DNA of 64,000 nucleotides from assembly GCF_000385135.1 (NCBI RefSeq), contig NZ_ARQM01000011.1, positions 930,001 through 994,000 on the forward strand, in the 5' to 3' direction. This document shows, piece after piece, positions 7,106 through 15,425 of the stretch. The position numbers and the translations under genes were made by a program. This DNA is from Promicromonospora sukumoe 327MFSha3.1. Lineage in GTDB: Bacteria; Actinomycetota; Actinomycetes; Actinomycetales; Cellulomonadaceae. How positions within the stretch are numbered: the first letter of the stretch is position 1; every line of letters starts with the position of its first letter. The notes beneath the pieces are model-generated. The model was given only the letters and a program-made list of their open reading frames with translations. It did not search any database and was not told the origin of the DNA.

Positions 7106-9754
7106 ATGACGAGAAGGATCCATCCGGTGACAAGGCTGCGCGCGGTGGCCGTCACCCTGGCACTCACGGTGGGCGCGGCGCTCGGTGCGGGCGCTCCCGC
7201 GTCGGCGCTGCCGGCGGCCCCGGGGCACGGGCGGCTGGTGGTGTACGTCTCGGCGTCCGACGGCGACGACGCGAACCCGGGCACCCGGGGCGCCCCGTTC
7301 AAGACGATCGCCGCGGCCCGCGACGCGCTCGCGGGCCGTACCTCCGCCCAGCACCGGGGCACGGTCTGGGTGCGGGGCGGCGAGTACGTGCTCGACGACA
7401 CGGTCGCCCTGTCGGGCCCCGAGAACTCGTGGGTCACGTACGCCGCCTTCCGCGACGAGCAGGTGACCATCACGGGCACGCACGAGCTGCCCGCCGGCGG
7501 GTGGCAGCGGCTGACCGACCTGGGCGCCGACGAGCTCGCCCAGCCGCAGTACGCGGCGAACAGCCGGCTGGACAGCCCGGAGCTGCGCGACGGCGTCTGG
7601 GTCTACGACCTGGGTGCGCAGGGCATCGACCCGGGCACGCTGTACAAGAACGGCTTCAACTGGGTGCAGCAGCCGTTCGCCCCGGAGCTGGTGGTCGACG
7701 GCGCCACCCAGACGCTCGCCGAGTACCCGAACGGGAACGCCTGCGAGACCAAGGACACCGCGTGCCACCTGTGGGGCACCGGAGCCAAGTGGGGCGCCGC
7801 CGGGCCGCAGGACCTGATGAACGTGGACCTGCTCGGCCGGTTCGGGCCCCAGGGCGCCTGGGAGCGCAGCGGGACCACGCCGCGCGGCCAGTTCGAGGAC
7901 AAGAAGCAGACGCTGGCCGACCCGGACGAGCGCGGCTCGTGGACGCCCGAGCAGATGCGCACCATGACGCCGTCGATCTTCACGGTGGGCGGGCGCGCGG
8001 CCGAGGGCGACCGCTACCAGCGCTGGGCGCCGCAGGCCGAGCCCGTCGTGGACGACCTGGGCGGGCGCGGCCTCGCGGAGTACTCCGACGTGCCGGTGCA
8101 GCTCGATCCGCGGTGGATCGAGGACATCGACAGCACGCGGTACGAGACCGAGGCCTGGCTGTCCGGCTACCTCGGCAACAACTACGCCAACGACATGGTG
8201 CGGCTGCTGTCGTGGGACGAGGACCGGCTCTACGCCAAGTACCCCTCGATGTACATCCCGCAGGACGAGTGGACCAAGGTCAAGGTCGTCAACGTGCTGT
8301 CCGAGATGGACGCGGCCGGCGAGTACTACATCGATCGGTACGACGGCCACGACGTGCTCTACTACCTGCCCGAGGGCGGCTCGGTCGAGGGCAAGGACAT
8401 CTCGCTGATGGCCTTCGACAAGAACTTCTTCCACCTGGAGGGCACCACCGGCGTCACCCTGCGGGGGCTCGGCATGACCGGCTCGCTCGTCAGCGGCGTG
8501 CAGCTCCTCGACGCCGTCGACACCCTGATCGACGACGTCGAGATCTCGAACGTGAGCATGGACGCCGTCCGGATCGGGCGGCCCGCCGACACCATCACGG
8601 CGATGCCCGACTACCAGACCTTCCAGGGCGGGCACGGCAACGTGGTGCGGAACTCGTACCTGCACGACCTGGGCGGGGGCGGCGTGCTGCTCGGCGGCGG
8701 CGACCGCGCCACGCTGGAGCGCGGCGACAACGTGGCGCGGTACAACGAGATCGCGCGGTTCTCGAAGCTCGCGACGTACACGCCCGCCGGGTACCTGTAC
8801 GGCGTCGGCAACACGTTCGAGCACAACTACGTGCACGACGCCCCGCACATGGCGGTCCAGATCATGGGCAACGACATGAGGGTGAACCACAACCACTTCT
8901 ACGACCTGGTGAAGAACGCGGGCGACCAGGGCGTGGTCTACACGGGCCGCGACTACACGTTCCTCGGCAACGAGGTGGCCTACAACCACTTCGAGAAGAT
9001 CGGCGGCTCGAACGACGCGTTCTACATGGACGACGGCGCCTCGGGCATGCGGTTCCACCACAACGTGGTGCAGGGCGCGCACTCCGGCGTGTTCTTCCAG
9101 TCGGGGCACAGCAACACGGCCAACGACAACGTCTTCGTCGACGTCGACCGTACCGGCCACGACATGATGTACCACCAGAAGGGCGAGAAGTCCCTGCCGG
9201 TGTCGAACGCCTGGGTGGTGCACAGCCGGTTCAACACGTTCCTCGACGTGCGGCCGGGCGAGAAGTACAGCGCGACGCCGCAGACCGTGGCGACCTGGCA
9301 CGACCACTACACGAGCGGGGAGCACACCTACTCCGACGGCACCCCGATCGTGTACCCGGAGATCGCCGACTGGTACGTGCCCCGGGTCACCGCGACCGGG
9401 CTGGCCTGCACGACCGCGGACTACGCGACCGACGCCACCAACGGGTGCAGCCGGGCCACGGTGTGGAACAGCGCCGACTCGCTGTACGCGCCGTCGCGCA
9501 TCGAGATCGACCACTCGGTGGTGATCGGCGGCGGGGACTACGCGGCCGGCTCGGCCACGTTCTCGGCCCCGGCCGAGACCTACGGCCTGGCGCGGTGGAG
9601 CGACAAGGTGGGCACGAACGTCGTCCGCCCGGCGTCCCTGGCCGAGGCGGGCCTGGACGAGGAGACGCTCCAGTTCTCGACGACCGGGACGGTCGCGGAA
9701 GCGTTCGGCCAGGCGTGGGTCGAGGAGTGGAACCGCCTCCAGGCCGCCCCCTGA
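7106..9754 (+). CDS. Secreted right-handed parallel beta-helix protein, probable polysaccharide-active enzyme (GH141-like)
   Basis: 882 aa with a Sec signal (RRIHPVTRLRAVAVTLALTVG..., cleavage near ASALPAAPG at about residue 36). The mature start YVSASDGDDANPGTRGAPFK followed by TIAAARDAL is the opening of many beta-helix glycanases. VRGGEYVLDDTVALSG and repeated HNxVxxxxxxGVxFxxG-type rungs in residues 430-720 build the helix. The layout resembles GH141 and related families, which include alpha-L-fucosidases and xylanases; the exact family is an inference. A GGGAG site lies upstream of the ATG. Its place beside L-fucose catabolic genes, with a matching operator, suggests it frees the sugar taken up by the importer encoded at 15.4-18.5 kb. 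Confidence 0.75.
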   Translation: MTRRIHPVTRLRAVAVTLALTVGAALGAGAPASALPAAPGHGRLVVYVSASDGDDANPGTRGAPFKTIAAARDALAGRTSAQHRGTVWVRGGEYVLDDTVALSGPENSWVTYAAFRDEQVTITGTHELPAGGWQRLTDLGADELAQPQYAANSRLDSPELRDGVWVYDLGAQGIDPGTLYKNGFNWVQQPFAPELVVDGATQTLAEYPNGNACETKDTACHLWGTGAKWGAAGPQDLMNVDLLGRFGPQGAWERSGTTPRGQFEDKKQTLADPDERGSWTPEQMRTMTPSIFTVGGRAAEGDRYQRWAPQAEPVVDDLGGRGLAEYSDVPVQLDPRWIEDIDSTRYETEAWLSGYLGNNYANDMVRLLSWDEDRLYAKYPSMYIPQDEWTKVKVVNVLSEMDAAGEYYIDRYDGHDVLYYLPEGGSVEGKDISLMAFDKNFFHLEGTTGVTLRGLGMTGSLVSGVQLLDAVDTLIDDVEISNVSMDAVRIGRPADTITAMPDYQTFQGGHGNVVRNSYLHDLGGGGVLLGGGDRATLERGDNVARYNEIARFSKLATYTPAGYLYGVGNTFEHNYVHDAPHMAVQIMGNDMRVNHNHFYDLVKNAGDQGVVYTGRDYTFLGNEVAYNHFEKIGGSNDAFYMDDGASGMRFHHNVVQGAHSGVFFQSGHSNTANDNVFVDVDRTGHDMMYHQKGEKSLPVSNAWVVHSRFNTFLDVRPGEKYSATPQTVATWHDHYTSGEHTYSDGTPIVYPEIADWYVPRVTATGLACTTADYATDATNGCSRATVWNSADSLYAPSRIEIDHSVVIGGGDYAAGSATFSAPAETYGLARWSDKVGTNVVRPASLAEAGLDEETLQFSTTGTVAEAFGQAWVEEWNRLQAAP

Positions 9755-9818
9755 CCCGGTGGGTGCCGGATGTTCGCCCTGCTCGCTCGCGGGACGGGGC
9801 GGACGTCCGGCGCTCGGG

Positions 9819-10556
9819 TCACTCCGCCGGGCGGCGGCGGGCCCAGCTGCCCGTGATGTGGTCGCGCATCGCGGCCGACGCCGCCTCCGCGTCGCCCGCG
9901 AGCAGCGCCGCCAGGATGTGGGTGTGCTGCTCGTGCGTCAGCTCGAGGTCCTCGCGCGTGGGGTGCCCGCTGTACTGCGGTGTGTGCAGGGCCTTGCCCT
10001 GGATGTTCGAGACGATCGCCCGGCCGAACGCGTCCTGCGAGGCGCGGTGGATCAGCTCGTGGAACTCGACGTCGGCCGCCGCGTAGGCGGTCGGGTCGTC
10101 CATCAGCCCGGCGAGCTCCTCGGCCTTGGCCGTCAGCGCCGCGCGCTGCGGCGCGTCCAGCAGGCCGGCCGCGCGCTCCGCCATGGCGCACTCCAGCGTG
10201 GCGCGGACCTGGACGAGGTTGTCGAGGTAGACCAGCCGGTCCTCGCGCTGGAACAGCGCGTCCAGCACCAGGGGGTCCAGGAGGCTCCACTGGTCCTGGT
10301 CCAGCACCACGGTGCCCCAGCCCTGGCGCGTCGCGACGAGCCCCTTCTCGGCCAGGGTGGTCGTGGCCTCACGGATCACCGTGCGGCTCACCTCGTACTG
10401 CTCGCACAGCACGCCGGCCGGCGGCAGTGCCGACCCGGGCGCGTAGTCGCCGACGACGATGGCCGTGACCAGGCTCTTGACGACAGCCGCGGCGAGCGGG
10501 GGACGGTGCCGCTGCGGGCGGGGTACTGCGGCACCGGCCGCGGGCGTCGAGTTCAT
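9819..10556 (-). CDS. GntR-family transcriptional regulator, FCD subfamily
   Basis: 245 aa from the ATG at 10556. The winged helix spans about residues 20-90 (GDYAPGSALPPAGVLCEQYE, then VSRTVIREATTTLAEKGLV). The all-helical FCD ligand domain covers about 105-235, with the metal-ligand pattern D..E..H (AAADVEFHELIHRAS) and a later His. FCD regulators usually bind organic or sugar acids, often through a metal, and repress sugar-acid catabolic genes. It is divergent from the dehydratase operon, so it is the likely local regulator of the sugar locus, with a sugar acid such as fuconate as a reasonable inducer (inference). A longer reading to 10601 exists but crosses the promoter. Confidence 0.9.
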   Translation of the reverse strand: MNSTPAAGAAVPRPQRHRPPLAAAVVKSLVTAIVVGDYAPGSALPPAGVLCEQYEVSRTVIREATTTLAEKGLVATRQGWGTVVLDQDQWSLLDPLVLDALFQREDRLVYLDNLVQVRATLECAMAERAAGLLDAPQRAALTAKAEELAGLMDDPTAYAAADVEFHELIHRASQDAFGRAIVSNIQGKALHTPQYSGHPTREDLELTHEQHTHILAALLAGDAEAASAAMRDHITGSWARRRPAE

Positions 10557-10571
10557 CAGACCGAGGGTAGT

Positions 10572-10617
10572 CGAGTGTTGTACTATCGTCACTCGTATCA
10601 TAAGTTATGAATGACAT
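10572..10617. promoter_or_regulatory. Divergent control region between gntR and the dehydratase operon
   Basis: CGAGTG (10572-10577) and CACTCG (10590-10595) form an inverted repeat around TTGTACTATCGT. ATGA-ATG-ACAT at 10607-10617 is one change from ATGT-N3-ACAT, the motif also seen at 7026 and 15361. These are plausible GntR contacts controlling both directions. Confidence 0.4.
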
Positions 10618-10666
10618 GCTGGCGGAGCGTCGCGAGCGTGCTGTCTCGACGACGATGTGGAGCACG

Positions 10667-11809
10667 ATGCGAATCACCGGGTACCGGAGCCTGACGACGA
10701 TTCACCGCTGGGGTCGTCCCGTGGGCGATGTGAACGGCGTGGTGGCCGGTGGCGTGACCGAGGTGCCGATCGTCCTGGTCGAGACCGACGGCGGGCTGAC
10801 CGGCGTCGGCCTCGGGGCCCACGGCGACATCGCGCGGGTGTTCCCCGCCCTGGACGGGCAGGACCCGCGGGCCGTGACCGCGCTGTACGACCGGATGCTC
10901 GCGTTCGTGTTCAAGTCCGGGCACAACGGCGCCACGTTCGGCACCATCGGCGCGCTCGACATGGCCCTGTGGGACCTCAAGGCCAAGATGGCCGACGAGC
11001 CGCTGTGGCAGACCCTCGGCGCCGACGACCGGTTCGTGCGCGGGTACGCCTCGGGCCTGGAGTACGGGCTCGGCGACGACGAGCTGGTCGGCCTCTACGA
11101 GCAGTGGGCCGAGCGCGGCTACACGGGCGCCAAGGTCAAGGGCGGCCTCGACGTGAACCGCGACGCCAAGCGGCTGGCCGCGGTACGCGACGTGCTGCGC
11201 GTCAACAGCGACCAGCCCGCCATGATGTACGACGTGAACGAGTCCTGGGGCCGGCACCAGGCGGTCCGGCTCGCGCGCCAGGTCGAGGAACAGGTGGACC
11301 TGACCTGGATCGAGGAGCCCGTGCGGCGCTGGGACGTGCCGGGGCACCGTGCGGTCGTGGCGGGCGTGCAGGCCGCCGTCGCCACCGGCGAGAACCTCAC
11401 CGGCCTGGAGCAGTACCGGCAGCTCCTCGACCAGGACGCCGTGACCGTGGTGCAGGCCGGCAGCGTCTGGGGCATCACCCACTTCCTGCGGGTGTCCGTG
11501 CTGGCCCTGGGCAAGGACCTGCCCGTGAGCCCGGTGGCGTACGACGCCAACCCGGTGGCGCACGCGGCCGCTGCCGTGCCGAACCACCTCGTCACCGAGG
11601 TCCAGGACCTCGAGGCGCCGGTGGGGCTGATCGTGGACCAGGAGTTCACCGACGGCGGGATACTTCTCGGCAGGTCGCCGGGGCTGGGCATCGAGGTCGA
11701 CGAGGCGCTCATCGCCGCGCAGCGGGAGTCGGGGGCGTGGTCCGCCCCCGCCGGGCCGCACGTGCGCCCCGCCGACGCCGGCCTGCGGCTCGCCCCGCGC
11801 CGTCCCTGA
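10667..11809 (+). CDS. Enolase-superfamily (mandelate racemase type) sugar-acid dehydratase, probable L-fuconate dehydratase
   Basis: 380 aa. The capping domain comes first, then a TIM barrel. KVKGG near residue 150 gives the KxK catalytic lysines. Metal ligands appear in MYDVNES (Asp), TWIEEPV (Glu) and ATGENLTG (Glu). The seventh-strand segment that normally holds the catalytic His reads SPVAYDANPVAHAAAA, with Val at the usual His position, so the chemistry may depend on the Lys face. The start at 10667 has GGAG four bases upstream and gives the typical MRITGYR opening; ATGs at 10607 and 10655 are in frame but lack a site, and 10607 lies in the operator. As first gene of the operon it would turn L-fuconate (or a similar acid) into 2-keto-3-deoxy acid. 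Confidence 0.85.
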   Translation: MRITGYRSLTTIHRWGRPVGDVNGVVAGGVTEVPIVLVETDGGLTGVGLGAHGDIARVFPALDGQDPRAVTALYDRMLAFVFKSGHNGATFGTIGALDMALWDLKAKMADEPLWQTLGADDRFVRGYASGLEYGLGDDELVGLYEQWAERGYTGAKVKGGLDVNRDAKRLAAVRDVLRVNSDQPAMMYDVNESWGRHQAVRLARQVEEQVDLTWIEEPVRRWDVPGHRAVVAGVQAAVATGENLTGLEQYRQLLDQDAVTVVQAGSVWGITHFLRVSVLALGKDLPVSPVAYDANPVAHAAAAVPNHLVTEVQDLEAPVGLIVDQEFTDGGILLGRSPGLGIEVDEALIAAQRESGAWSAPAGPHVRPADAGLRLAPRRP

Positions 11810-11850
11810 CCATTCCTGCCCCCGGTCCAGCCAAGGAGGATGACCACCCC

Positions 11851-12861
11851 ATGACCCAGCGCCCCCGCGCGGTCCTCGCCTTCGGGCCGCCGTCCCTCGT
11901 GGGCCAGATCTTCACGCCGGACGCCCTCGCCCGGATCACCGCCGTGCTCGACGTCGACGTCGAGCAGGTGGTCACCGAGACCGGGTCCGAGGCCGCGCGC
12001 CGGCTGCTCGCCGACGCCGAGGTGCTGCTCGCGGGCTGGGGCGCGCCCCGGATCGGCGTCGAGGACGCCCCGAACCTGCGCGCCGTCGTCTACGCCGGGG
12101 GCGTCGCGAGCACCTGCCTCGACGACCCCGCGGCGCACGCCGCCCGGGGCCTGGTCGCCGCGAACGCGCGCGCCGTCAACGCCGTGCCCGTGGCCGAGTA
12201 CACGCTCGCGGCGATCCTGCTGGCCAACAAGCGCGCCTGGGCCGCCGAGCGGTCCTACCGCGCGACCCGGCGGCTGCCCGACCGCGCCGACGAGCGGGCC
12301 GACCTCGGCAACTACCGCCGCACCGTCGGCATCGTGGGCGCCTCCCAGGTCGGGCGCCGCGTGATCGAGCTGCTGCGCCCGTTCGACCTCGACGTCCTGG
12401 TGTACAGCCCGGAGCTGGACGAGACCAGCGCGGCCGCGCTGGGCGCCCGGTACGGCACCCTGGACGAGGTCGCGGCGCGGAGCGACGTGCTGTCGCTGCA
12501 CCAGCCGGTGCTCCCGGAGACGGTCGGCCAGATCGATGCCCGCGTCCTGGCCCTGCTGCCTGACGGCGCGACGCTGGTCAACACCGCGCGCGGCGCCGTC
12601 GTCGACGAGGCCGCGCTGCTGGCCGAGCTGCGCACCGGCCGGATCGACGCGGTGCTCGACGTGACCGAGCCCGAGCCCCCGGCCGCCGACAGCGAGCTCT
12701 GGGACCTGCCGAACGTGGTGCTCACGCCGCACATCGCCGGGTCGGCGGGCGGCGAGCTGCACCGCATGGGCGACCACCTCGCGGCCGAGGCCGAGCGGTA
12801 CGCCGCCGGGCTGCCGTTCGCCCACCCGGAGATCCTGCCGACGGGAGCACCACATGCGTGA
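11851..12861 (+). CDS. D-isomer-specific 2-hydroxyacid dehydrogenase family protein
   Basis: 336 aa. The NAD-binding motif is GIVGASQVGRRVIELL near residue 155. The catalytic Arg lies in LVNTARGAVVDEAALL (about 240), the Glu in DVTEPEPP, and the His in VVLTPHIAGSAGG (about 292). A strong AAGGAGG site precedes the ATG. The gene overlaps the next start by eight bases. Family members reduce 2-keto acids or oxidise 2-hydroxy acids with NAD(P). In this operon it could interconvert lactate and pyruvate, or act on a keto-sugar acid; nothing in the sequence fixes the substrate. Confidence 0.88.
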   Translation: MTQRPRAVLAFGPPSLVGQIFTPDALARITAVLDVDVEQVVTETGSEAARRLLADAEVLLAGWGAPRIGVEDAPNLRAVVYAGGVASTCLDDPAAHAARGLVAANARAVNAVPVAEYTLAAILLANKRAWAAERSYRATRRLPDRADERADLGNYRRTVGIVGASQVGRRVIELLRPFDLDVLVYSPELDETSAAALGARYGTLDEVAARSDVLSLHQPVLPETVGQIDARVLALLPDGATLVNTARGAVVDEAALLAELRTGRIDAVLDVTEPEPPAADSELWDLPNVVLTPHIAGSAGGELHRMGDHLAAEAERYAAGLPFAHPEILPTGAPHA

Positions 12862-13852
12862 GCACACCCTGCGCACCGGCACGCGGCTGACCGAGCTCGG
12901 CTTCGGCGCCGCGCAGCTCGGCAACCTCTACCGCGAGACCACCGACCAGGAGGCGCGCGACGCCGTCGACGCCGCCTGGGCCGCCGGCGTCCGCTACTTC
13001 GACACCGCCCCGCACTACGGCCTCGGCCTGTCCGAGCGGCGGCTGGGCGCCGCGCTCGCGGGCCGCCCGCGCGACGAGTACGTCGTCTCGACCAAGGTGG
13101 GGCGGGCCCTCGTGCCCACGCCGGAGCGTGCGCACCTCACGGACGACGGCGGGTTCGCCGTCCCGGCCGCGTACCGGCGGGAGTGGGACTTCTCGCGCGA
13201 CGGCGTGCTGCGCTCGCTCGAGGGCAGCCTGGACCGCCTCGGGCTGGACCGGGTCGACGTCGTCTACCTGCACGATCCCGACGACCACTGGGAGCAGGCG
13301 TCCACGGGCGGCGTCCAGGCCCTCGTGGAGCTGCGCGACCAGGGCGTGGTCTCCGCGGTCGGCGCGGGCATGAACCAGTCGGCGATGCTCGCGCGGTTCG
13401 TCCGCGAGACCGACGTCGACGTCGTCATGTGCGCCGGGCGGTTCACCCTCGTGGACCACACGGCCGTGGCCGACCTGCTGCCCGCCGCCGTCGGGCGCGG
13501 GGTGTCCGTGGTCGCGGCCGCCGTCTACAACTCGGGGCTGCTGGCGAACCCGCGCCCGCGGCCCGGCGCGCGGTTCGACTACGCGGAGGCGCCCGGCGAC
13601 CTCGTCGCCCGGGTGCACCGCATCGCGGACGTCGCCGAACGGTACGGCGTCACGGTCCCCGACCTGGCGGCCCGGTTCGCGCTGCGGCACTCCGCCGTGG
13701 CGTCGGTGGTCCTGGGCATGCGTACCGCCGAGCACGTGACGACGTCCGCCGAGCGGATCGCCCGCGACGTGCCGGCCGGGCTCTGGGACGAGCTCGACCG
13801 CCTCGGCCTGGTGCCGCACCTCTCATCACCCACAGGACGGAGCACGTCATGA
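12854..13852 (+). CDS. Aldo/keto reductase, probable L-fucose (aldose) 1-dehydrogenase
   Basis: 332 aa TIM-barrel oxidoreductase. The catalytic tetrad is visible: Asp and Tyr in FDTAPHYGLGLSE (about 49-61), Lys in VVSTKVGR (about 78), His in VYLHDPDDHW (about 138). A pyridine-nucleotide pocket is formed by the VASVVLGMRTAEHV region near 290. The closest known relatives by motif are D-threo-aldose/L-fucose dehydrogenases and pyridoxal dehydrogenases of the AKR superfamily. In the L-fucose pathway the enzyme oxidises beta-L-fucose to L-fuconolactone, which fits the mutarotase and lactonase genes nearby. Its start overlaps the upstream stop and its stop overlaps the next ATG (ATGA). Confidence 0.87.
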   Translation: MREHTLRTGTRLTELGFGAAQLGNLYRETTDQEARDAVDAAWAAGVRYFDTAPHYGLGLSERRLGAALAGRPRDEYVVSTKVGRALVPTPERAHLTDDGGFAVPAAYRREWDFSRDGVLRSLEGSLDRLGLDRVDVVYLHDPDDHWEQASTGGVQALVELRDQGVVSAVGAGMNQSAMLARFVRETDVDVVMCAGRFTLVDHTAVADLLPAAVGRGVSVVAAAVYNSGLLANPRPRPGARFDYAEAPGDLVARVHRIADVAERYGVTVPDLAARFALRHSAVASVVLGMRTAEHVTTSAERIARDVPAGLWDELDRLGLVPHLSSPTGRSTS

Positions 13853-15318
13853 CCACCCATCACGCCGCGGGGCCCGCGACGGCACCGAAGGTGACCGCGC
13901 TCGCCCGCTGGATGCGCACCTGGGTGGGCGCGGAGGGCCAGATCAGGGGCTTCCACAACCACAGCGTGTGGGGCACCAACCCGGCCACGTTCATCGACTT
14001 CACCAGCGGGCACCAGGCGTTCTCGGCACCCGCGACGGCGGCGTTCGCCGAGGCGCTGGCCAGGCACCCCGACGAGCGCGGGCTCGACCTGTGGCGCCGG
14101 ATGATGCTCTTCCAGGCCCGCACCGTCCAGGACGACGGGCAGTTCAAGCACATCGGCTTCCAGGTGGGGGAGTCGGCCACCGCCGGACTCATCCACAACA
14201 TGGCGGGCTGCATCGGGCTGCTGGAGGGCCTGCGGCACGCCGGGCACCTGCTGGAGCCCGCCGAGGTCGCGGAGGTGCTGCGCGCCGTGGCGGCCAACCT
14301 GGAGGCGTGCCGCGTCTACGGCGGCGGCCGGCCCACGCCCGAGGGCACCGTGAACCAGGAGTACGCCCGGGTCTGGGCCAAGCTCCGGTACACGGAGCTG
14401 TCCGGCGACGACCGCTACGCGGACGAGCTCGAGGAGGACCTCGACACCCTGGTGCGGCTCAGCGCCGCGCCCGGCGTGCCCGACGAGGAGAGCTCCGGCG
14501 CGTACCGGCAGCCCACCGACCGGGCGGGCGGCGGCATCCTGGAGCCGGCCGAGTACTACGGGCTGATGATGGTGCCGCTCGTGCTCGGGTCGCGGCGGTT
14601 CGGCCGCCGCGACCTGCTCGACGAGGCGGTCCGCCTCGGCCTGCACGTGGCGCGGTCGGCGTGGGTGGACGAGCGCGGCTGCACCCGCTACCACCGCTAC
14701 TGGTACGTCCGCGGGGACACGGTGCTGCGCACCACCACGCCCATGCTGATCGCGGGCATGGGGCTGAGCCTCTACGGGATCGACGAGATCCTCGCCGAGG
14801 TGAGCAACCCCGAGCTCGGCCGGTTCGTCGACGCGTGCCTGGCCACCTACGCGCACTACCAGACGCCGGCCGGCTACTTCGCGTCGGCCACGGGCTGGCA
14901 CAACGAGGCCGACGTCGCGCCGAGCACGGCGTGGCACGCCCACGACCTGATGTTCCTGGTGCGGCACGTGAGCACGCACGACTCGTTCTGGGCCGAGGTG
15001 TTCGCCGATCCCGACCGGCGGTCCGTGCTGCTCTCCGACCGGGCCTACTGGGTCGAGGACGGCGCCCACTGGGCGATCCTGAGCCCCGAGACCGCGGGCG
15101 ACCTCAGCATCTTCGGGCGCAAGGACCGGGACACCTTCGGGCGCTCGTTCTTCGCCTGGACCGACAAGGAGCCGCTCCCGCAGGAGCTGGAGCTGGCCGA
15201 GGCGCCGCACTTCTTCGTGGCGGACGACGGCATCTACCGGCTCGACGACTCGACCCGGGAGACCGACGTGTCGGTGCTCGGCGAGCTGCCGTACCGGGGC
15301 CACGTGCGCGGCGCGTGA
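13849..15318 (+). CDS. Unrecognised 489-aa protein, possibly an alpha/alpha-toroid enzyme
   Basis: 489 aa without a signal peptide, translationally coupled to the aldo/keto reductase (ATGA). I do not recognise the family with confidence. The composition is largely helical, rich in Trp and His, with repeated helical pairs such as NQEYARVWAKLRYTELSGDD and HAHDLMFLVRHVSTHDSFWA, as in (alpha/alpha)6-barrel glycoside hydrolases, lyases and epimerases. Conserved-looking acidic and aromatic clusters include FHNHSVWGTNP (about 36-46), GWHNEADVAPSTAWHAHD (about 350-367) and CTRYHRYWYVRGD. Its position inside a sugar-acid operon suggests a cytoplasmic oligosaccharide- or sugar-modifying step. This is the most interesting unassigned gene of the locus. 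Confidence 0.7.
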   Translation: MTTHHAAGPATAPKVTALARWMRTWVGAEGQIRGFHNHSVWGTNPATFIDFTSGHQAFSAPATAAFAEALARHPDERGLDLWRRMMLFQARTVQDDGQFKHIGFQVGESATAGLIHNMAGCIGLLEGLRHAGHLLEPAEVAEVLRAVAANLEACRVYGGGRPTPEGTVNQEYARVWAKLRYTELSGDDRYADELEEDLDTLVRLSAAPGVPDEESSGAYRQPTDRAGGGILEPAEYYGLMMVPLVLGSRRFGRRDLLDEAVRLGLHVARSAWVDERGCTRYHRYWYVRGDTVLRTTTPMLIAGMGLSLYGIDEILAEVSNPELGRFVDACLATYAHYQTPAGYFASATGWHNEADVAPSTAWHAHDLMFLVRHVSTHDSFWAEVFADPDRRSVLLSDRAYWVEDGAHWAILSPETAGDLSIFGRKDRDTFGRSFFAWTDKEPLPQELELAEAPHFFVADDGIYRLDDSTRETDVSVLGELPYRGHVRGA

Positions 15319-15322
15319 ACCC

Positions 15323-15346
15323 GTCACGTGCACCCTTGCACGTGAC
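15323..15346. promoter_or_regulatory. Perfect inverted repeat between the catabolic and transport operons
   Basis: GTCACGTGCA-CCCT-TGCACGTGAC has 10-base perfect arms starting five bases after the stop at 15318. It could terminate the upstream operon or act as an operator for the transporter promoter. Confidence 0.55.
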
Positions 15347-15360
15347 TTTGCACATGTAGT

Positions 15361-15371
15361 ATGTATTACAA
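15361..15371. promoter_or_regulatory. Candidate GntR operator for the sugar transporter operon
   Basis: ATGT-ATT-ACAA fits the ATGT-N3-ACAW pattern shared with 7026-7036 (and, with one change, 10607-10617). It lies 55 bases before the binding-protein start. TGCACATGT just upstream (15349-15357) is identical to bases 7021-7029. Confidence 0.4.
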
Positions 15372-15425
15372 CTAGCCAAGCCCGAGACCGGGTACGGCTC
15401 GGACCCCCAAGGTAGGGAGACAAAG

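Noticed and set aside
4616-9514. Very long minus-strand reading frames (over 600 aa) opposite the surface protein and the beta-helix gene
   Set aside because: They are composition shadows of high-GC genes: rich in Arg, Gly, His and Val, with no domains, and opposite strong, signal-peptide-bearing proteins.
10607-10666. Upstream ATGs at 10607 and 10655 for the dehydratase
   Set aside because: No ribosome site, and the first overlaps a likely operator; 10667 has GGAG and the usual N-terminus.
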